Positions 6,347 to 8,962 of a stretch of 8,962 nucleotides of DNA are shown one piece after another (position 1 is the first letter of the stretch; the number at the start of each line of letters is the position of its first letter). The stretch is from JAFGED01 sp964551295 (GTDB lineage: Bacteria; Chloroflexota; Anaerolineae; B4-G1), in assembly GCA_964551295.1 (NCBI GenBank), contig CAZKDJ010000169.1:1-8962 (forward strand), given 5' to 3'. A model generated the notes under the pieces. It did no database searches, was not told the DNA's origin, and saw only the letters and a list, made by a program, of their open reading frames with translations. A program made the translations under genes and the position numbers.

Positions 6347-6461
6347 CACTGTAGAGGTAACTAATTTCGTGCTCCGAGCGGACAAAGGTCCGCGTCTGGG
6401 CCGCTGGACGAGAGTCCAGCGGGAGCATTTCGTGATCTACTGAATTTGTCCTACTGTGGAG
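6338..6461. repeat. 19-nt direct repeats bracketing the structured intergenic element
   Basis: Copy A (6338-6356) and copy B (6443-6461) read AATTTGTCC-N-ACTGT-N-GAG and differ at only two positions, with starts 105 nt apart. Copy B supplies the GGAG ribosome binding site of the isomerase gene. Direct repeats flanking an imperfectly palindromic insert resemble a small inserted element or a REP-like array. Confidence 0.6.
6370..6427 (+). other. Potential three-way-junction RNA element
   Basis: TGCTC (6370-6374) can pair with GAGCA (6423-6427), closing two inner hairpins. GCGGAC (6378-6383) pairs with GTCCGC (6388-6393) around AAAG. CCGCTGGAC (6401-6409) pairs with GTCCAGCGG (6414-6422) around GAGA, a GNRA tetraloop. 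The element lies in the 143-nt gap between flavoprotein and isomerase genes, upstream of the isomerase ribosome binding site. It could be a mobile palindromic repeat or an mRNA processing or regulatory structure. No known riboswitch class was recognised. Confidence 0.5.
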
Positions 6462-6469
6462 ACGACCTG

Positions 6470-7207
6470 ATGATATACGGCGTGTGTGCAGAGCCTGAGG
6501 ATGCGGCCGCCCTGGCCGAGGCGGGGTTTCTGCCGCAGCTAGAGCGGATTCAGGCAGCAGCGCTGCCGTGTGTGGCGGCGAACTGCTTTATCCCTGCTCA
6601 TCTCAAGATCACCGGCCCTCAAGTTGATTTCGATGGTTTGGCCCGCTACGTGGAGGTGGCGTGTGAGCGGGCGCGGCGAGCGGGCATCGAGACCATCGTC
6701 TTTAGCTCGGGTGGTGCGCGGGCGATCCCCGATGGGTTCGACCGTCAACGGGCGTGGGGACAGCTCATCGATTTTGGCCGCATGCTCGGCCCGGTTGCAG
6801 AGCGGCACGGCGTGACTATTGCCGTGGAGTCGCTGAACAAGGGGGAGACGAACGTCTTGAACGCGACGGCGGATTGCGCCCGTTACGTCCGTGAGGCGGA
6901 TCACCCCAGCGTCAGGCTGCTGGTCGATGGCTACCACTGGGCGCTGGAGCACGAAAGCGTCGCCGACATCGTCGCCGCCGGCCCCTTGCTCTGTCACGCC
7001 CACATCGCGACGTACCAGACCCGCCGCGCGCCAGGCGCGGAGCCGTGCGACTTTGGGCCGTTCTTCCAGGCGCTCAAGGACGGCGGATATGATGGGCGGA
7101 TCTCCATTGAGGGCAAGTGGGATGATCTTGCGGGCCAAGCGGCGGGGGCGCTGGCCGAGCTCCAGCGGGCGGTGCAGGCGGTCTATGGGACCTCTGAGGT
7201 CTCCTAG
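6470..7207 (+). CDS. Sugar phosphate isomerase/epimerase (xylose isomerase-like TIM barrel)
   Basis: This 245-residue protein belongs to the AP-endonuclease-2/xylose-isomerase-like fold. Expected metal ligands are all present: Glu120 (IAVESLNK), Asp153 with His156 (LLVDGYH), His178 (CHAHIA) and Glu214 (SIEGKW). ANCFIPAHLKITGP (37-50) is also typical. The ATG at 6470 has GGAG (6458-6461) 8 nt upstream and gives MIYGVCAEP, like relatives; an in-frame TTG at 6446 would add eight residues and is less likely. Compared with remembered relatives of about 270-280 residues, the segment after AEAGF (16-20) seems to lack some 25 residues, including the first strand, so an in-frame internal deletion is possible. 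It should isomerise or epimerise a sugar or keto-sugar made by the upstream dehydrogenases. Its last codons form an inverted repeat, and pieces of its 3' end recur downstream. Confidence 0.88.
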   Translation: MIYGVCAEPEDAAALAEAGFLPQLERIQAAALPCVAANCFIPAHLKITGPQVDFDGLARYVEVACERARRAGIETIVFSSGGARAIPDGFDRQRAWGQLIDFGRMLGPVAERHGVTIAVESLNKGETNVLNATADCARYVREADHPSVRLLVDGYHWALEHESVADIVAAGPLLCHAHIATYQTRRAPGAEPCDFGPFFQALKDGGYDGRISIEGKWDDLAGQAAGALAELQRAVQAVYGTSEVS

Positions 7208-7219
7208 ACCTCGGAGGTC
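7189..7219. terminator. Hairpin overlapping the isomerase stop codon
   Basis: Arms 7189-7202 and 7206-7219 pair over 14 positions, 13 Watson-Crick and one T-G wobble (7195 with 7213), around CCT. Each arm is itself nearly palindromic (GACCTC-T-GAGGTC and AGACCTC-G-GAGGTCT). The isomerase stop codon TAG (7205-7207) lies at the loop. It could end the catabolic transcript, but TTGGGAGGG follows rather than a U-tract, so it may be a dispersed palindrome that has become part of the coding end. Confidence 0.5.
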
Positions 7220-7225
7220 TTGGGA

Positions 7226-7260
7226 GGGCCAGGCGGCGAGGGCACTGGCCGAATTCAAGC
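7226..7260 (+). repeat. Diverged copy of the isomerase gene 3' end (copy 2)
   Basis: This segment aligns without gaps to 7132-7166 inside the isomerase gene: GGGCCA, GCGGCG, GGGC, CTGGCCGA and AGC blocks match, with a handful of substitutions. In the matching frame it would read EGQAARALAEFK, compared with AGQAAGALAELQ in the gene. It has no start or gene of its own. It lies just past the isomerase stop and marks the left boundary of the HEPN/MNT insert. Confidence 0.65.
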
Positions 7261-7291
7261 TTGCGGCTTTCTGCACGCGGCGGAAATGTGG

Positions 7292-7297
7292 TATACT
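7292..7297 (+). promoter_or_regulatory. Candidate -10 box for the HEPN/MNT operon
   Basis: TATACT matches 5 of 6 of the consensus and lies 37 nt ahead of the HEPN start. The best spaced -35 (TTCTGC, 7269-7274, 17 nt) is poor, so only the -10 is convincing. Confidence 0.4.
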
Positions 7298-7334
7298 ACA
7301 ATGCAGTGACCATCTTTCAAAATGAGAGGCCGAA

Positions 7335-7744
7335 ATGACTGACGCGCGACTTGAGTTTGACGCAGAGCAAGTTGTGACTTACTGGTTGACCAGGCCGACG
7401 AGTCGTTGCGTGTCGCCGACCACCTGATGGAGAAGGGCGATTATTCGTATGCGCTGTTCTTTGGTCATCTGGCAGTGGAAAAGGTGCTCAAGGCGCTCTA
7501 CGCAGGCAAGCACAATGAACATGCGCCCCTAATTCACAACCTGCTCCGCCTGACCCGGGCAGCCGGAATGGAACCAGACGAGGCGCAGACCGACGCGCTG
7601 ATCACCATCACCGCTTTCAACATCGAAGCCCGCTACCCCGACATCAAGCGCGCGTTCCGCGAGCGCTGCACGCCGGAATTCACCGCGCGCCAGATGACGA
7701 GGATCAAGGAGGTGTTTCAATGGCTGAGATCCCGGCTGCCGTAG
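7335..7744 (+). pseudogene. HEPN-domain protein, frameshifted (toxin-like partner of MNT)
   Basis: From ATG 7335 (GAGAGG at 7324-7329) the frame reads MTDARLEFDAEQVVTYWLT, then leaves the family and stops. The +2 frame continues with QADESLRVADHLMEKG and FFGHLAVEKVLKALY. Adding one base at the CC of 7390-7391 joins both into a 136-residue HEPN-domain protein with the normal N-terminus. Family hallmarks are YWLTQADESL, the FFGHLAVEKVLKAL helix and HNLLRLTRAAG, plus AFNIEARYPD. In HEPN/MNT pairs the HEPN protein is an RNase toxin that the nucleotidyltransferase neutralises by modification. I cannot assign its RxxxxH catalytic motif with certainty. The open part alone (7406-7744, GTG start) lacks the first 24 residues. 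Downstream the gene overlaps MNT by 25 nt. Either a real mutation or a homopolymer sequencing error. Confidence 0.8.
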
Positions 7745-8033
7745 CCGAAAGCCTGGAGCAGTTCCTGGCGGCAGTGCGCAGGCAGAGGCGGATCGAAGCA
7801 GCCTACGTGTACGGATCACAGGCCACAGGAACGGCAACGGAGTGGAGCGACATCGACGTGGCCCTGGTGTCCCCGATTTCTCATCCGACCTGTTCCAGGA
7901 ACGGCTGGCCTTGATGCGTCTGGCCGCTCGGGTGGACGACCGGATCGAGCCACACCCGTTCAGGCCACAGGATTTTAACCTTAACGCTCCGCTGGTGAGC
8001 GAGATCCGGCGTACCGGCGTGCGCGTGGCATAG
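7720..8033 (+). pseudogene. MNT-type nucleotidyltransferase, frameshifted
   Basis: AAGGAGGT (7706-7713) precedes ATG 7720. The first frame gives VYGSQATGTATEWSDIDVALVSP and then runs off-family to a stop at 7914. The next frame supplies DFSSDLFQERLALMRLAARVDDRIEPHPF up to 8033. One extra C in the CCCC at 7871-7874 joins them into a 104-residue minimal nucleotidyltransferase. The catalytic GSx10DxD signature is Gly32-Ser33 to Asp44-x-Asp46, with a further acidic cluster near Asp73-Glu77. Such proteins act as antitoxins of HEPN RNases by transferring nucleotides to them. As written, the protein would keep the DxD but lose the C-terminal half. It shares an overlapping operon with the HEPN gene, which has the same kind of lesion. 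Confidence 0.8.
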
Positions 8034-8142
8034 TCGGATAGGCCGGTGGAGGCGCAAGCTGAAAGTCGCGCCGTCAATGAGGCTGCCAGGGGCATGTGTC
8101 CGGCGGCCTCGTCTGTTGCAAGACCTGCCGGATCGGGCAGCA

Positions 8143-8198
8143 GGGCGCTGGCCGAACTCAAGCGGGCGGTGCAGGCGGTTGGGCTATATGTCTGCTAG
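8143..8198 (+). repeat. Copy of the isomerase gene 3' end (copy 3) with its own stop
   Basis: Bases 8143-8179 match 7146-7182 of the isomerase gene at 35 of 37 positions. In the same frame they read ALAELKRAVQAV, compared with ALAELQRAVQAV in the gene, and continue GLYVC to a TAG at 8196-8198. No start or upstream isomerase sequence is recognisable in 8034-8130. This looks like the displaced or duplicated tail of an isomerase gene, on the right side of the HEPN/MNT pair. Confidence 0.75.
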
Positions 8199-8243
8199 CC
8201 ATCTTGTCACAGTTTAGGTATGTTCGCAAGTTCAGGGTGCAAA

Positions 8244-8809
8244 ATGGCAATTGACTTCAAAGTCCATTTGCGTAACTTTTTTTTAGCGTAGCTAAAGGCG
8301 AAGTCGAAATCTATAACGAGTTTAGCCTCCAGCACGAATGCGGCATTCATCTGCGTACAACGCTTGGCCCATCTTTCAAAACTCAATTTGAACGCCCTGT
8401 TACTTTCTTCGGTCTGCCCAGAAGTGGTTCCATAAAAAAGGAGATCGATATTGTGACTTTTACCCCCGACTTGTCCGAGAAATATGCCTTTGAGTTGAAA
8501 TATCCACGAAGCGGACAATACCCGGAGCAGATGTTCAAGGCTTGCCAAGATATTGGTTTTCTTGAGCAACTTCATCGCAGTGGCTTTGCGCGATGCTATT
8601 TTGTGATGGTAGCAGACGATCCGCTCTTTTATGAGCGTGGCGACAAGACACGCATATACAGGTATTTTCGGGCAGGTGTTCCTGTACACGGATGCATCGA
8701 GAAACCGACAGGCTCTAGAGATGCCGTGGTTGAGATAAGCGGGAGTTATCCAGTTGTTTGGAACACCGTTGATAAAGATCGAAAATACGCTTTAGTTGAA
8801 ATCGGCTAA
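8244..8809 (+). pseudogene. PD-(D/E)XK nuclease-like hypothetical protein, frameshifted at a T8 run
   Basis: ATG 8244 (AGGGTG at 8234-8239) opens MAIDFKVHLRNFF and stops at TAG 8289 after eight Ts (8277-8284). With nine Ts the frame continues unbroken as SVAKGEVEIYNEFSLQHE and on to 8809, giving 188 residues. KKEIDIVTF (65-73) and YAFELKYPRSGQYPEQM (81-97) offer Asp69 and Glu84-x-Lys86, the arrangement of PD-(D/E)XK nucleases, with Glu26 or Glu32 as possible upstream acids. GQYPEQMFKACQDIGFLEQL and ADDPLFY look like a conserved hypothetical family. The longest open part with a start (GTG 8453) would begin after Asp69. Base composition is clearly AT-richer than the catabolic genes, suggesting transfer. 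Function is not known; a role linked to defence is inference from fold and neighbours. Confidence 0.65.
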
Positions 8810-8868
8810 GGCCCCCGATGTTATACGGGCGGCGGGCGAAACCAACATTTGACAGGAGGACGATGGCT

Positions 8869-8962
8869 ATGAAAAAATTTGTGACCTTTGGAGAGATCAT
8901 GCTGCGGCTTTCGCCGCCGGGATTCCAGCGCTTTGTGCAGGCGCGCAGTTTCGACGTCATCT
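8869..8962 (+). CDS. kdgK: 2-keto-3-deoxygluconate kinase (PfkB family), N-terminal part
   Basis: The first 31 codons (MKKFVTFGEIMLRLSPPGFQRFV and following) are in frame to the window edge; the gene is cut off there, where relatives run to about 310-340 residues. TFGEIMLRLSPPG is the typical start of KDG kinases of the ribokinase/PfkB family, which phosphorylate 2-keto-3-deoxygluconate to KDPG for cleavage by KDPG aldolase. Two in-frame ATGs exist, at 8863 and 8869. AGGAGG (8854-8859) is 3 nt from the first and 9 nt from the second, so 8869 is preferred. TTGAAA (8796-8801) and TTATAC (8821-8826) make a poor promoter with a 19-nt spacer. It fits the upstream catabolic genes, although the accessory island now lies between them. 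The sugar specificity rests on a short N-terminus. Confidence 0.85.
   Translation, partial: MKKFVTFGEIMLRLSPPGFQRFVQARSFDVI

Noticed and set aside
5547..6428. 293-residue open frame on the minus strand
   Set aside because: Antisense to the flavoprotein C-terminal half; low-complexity composition and no recognisable domain.
6326..6461. CRISPR array
   Set aside because: Only two direct repeat copies, 19 nt, with one structured interval; no regular spacers and no cas genes.
6446..6469. TTG start extending the isomerase by eight residues
   Set aside because: ATG 6470 has a better placed GGAG and gives the family-typical N-terminus.
8207..8689. 160-residue minus-strand frame opposite the nuclease-like gene
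   Set aside because: It is longer than the uncorrected plus frame, but the plus strand carries coherent motifs (YNEFSLQHE, EIDI, ELKYP, FLEQL) on both sides of the T8 run, so the minus frame is a shadow.
8863..8868. First ATG of the KDG kinase gene
   Set aside because: Only 3 nt from the AGGAGG core; the in-frame ATG at 8869 has normal spacing and family-like start.

Overview
The window looks like a piece of a GC-rich environmental bacterium, most probably a Chloroflexota (Anaerolineae-like) metagenome contig. This rests on the gene family mix (paired LacI and GntR regulators, Gfo/Idh/MocA dehydrogenase, SDR, sugar isomerase, KDG kinase, HEPN/MNT pair), high-GC coding sequence, short inverted repeats at gene ends, and near-consensus sigma70-type promoters. 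No rRNA, tRNA or CRISPR array was seen, so the taxonomy is inference. The poly-C run at bases 1-26 suggests a contig end.

Layout. Bases 1-266 hold the poly-C run, a short 12-nt tandem repeat and a 19-bp perfect hairpin. A LacI-family repressor gene lies on the minus strand (267-1301). The 439-base gap 1302-1740 is regulatory: a lacI promoter with a palindromic operator over its start site, a second leftward promoter with no obvious gene (candidate small RNA carrying CCUCCUUU and ending in a GC hairpin), and a rightward promoter for a GntR/FCD regulator. From 1741 to 7207 all genes run on the plus strand: GntR regulator, Gfo/Idh/MocA dehydrogenase, SDR dehydrogenase, a fumarate-reductase-type flavoprotein and a TIM-barrel sugar isomerase/epimerase. 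A palindrome sits at or just after each stop codon. The gap before the isomerase also holds a potential three-way-junction RNA bracketed by 19-nt direct repeats.

The stretch 7208-8868 is accessory. It holds a HEPN/MNT toxin-antitoxin-like pair and an AT-richer gene for a PD-(D/E)XK-nuclease-like protein. All three reading frames are broken by what looks like loss of one base in a homopolymer (CCC to CC, C5 to C4, T9 to T8). The HEPN/MNT pair is flanked on both sides by diverged copies of the 3' end of the isomerase gene, which points to insertion by duplication or recombination. The window ends in the first 31 codons of a 2-keto-3-deoxygluconate kinase (PfkB family) with a strong ribosome binding site.

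How the genes fit together. Two NAD(P)-dependent dehydrogenases, a flavin dehydrogenase, an isomerase and a KDG kinase under LacI and GntR/FCD control fit catabolism of a sugar, sugar acid or uronate through a 2-keto-3-deoxy intermediate. The substrate and the order of steps cannot be read from the sequence. The accessory island appears to have been wedged between the isomerase gene and the kinase gene.
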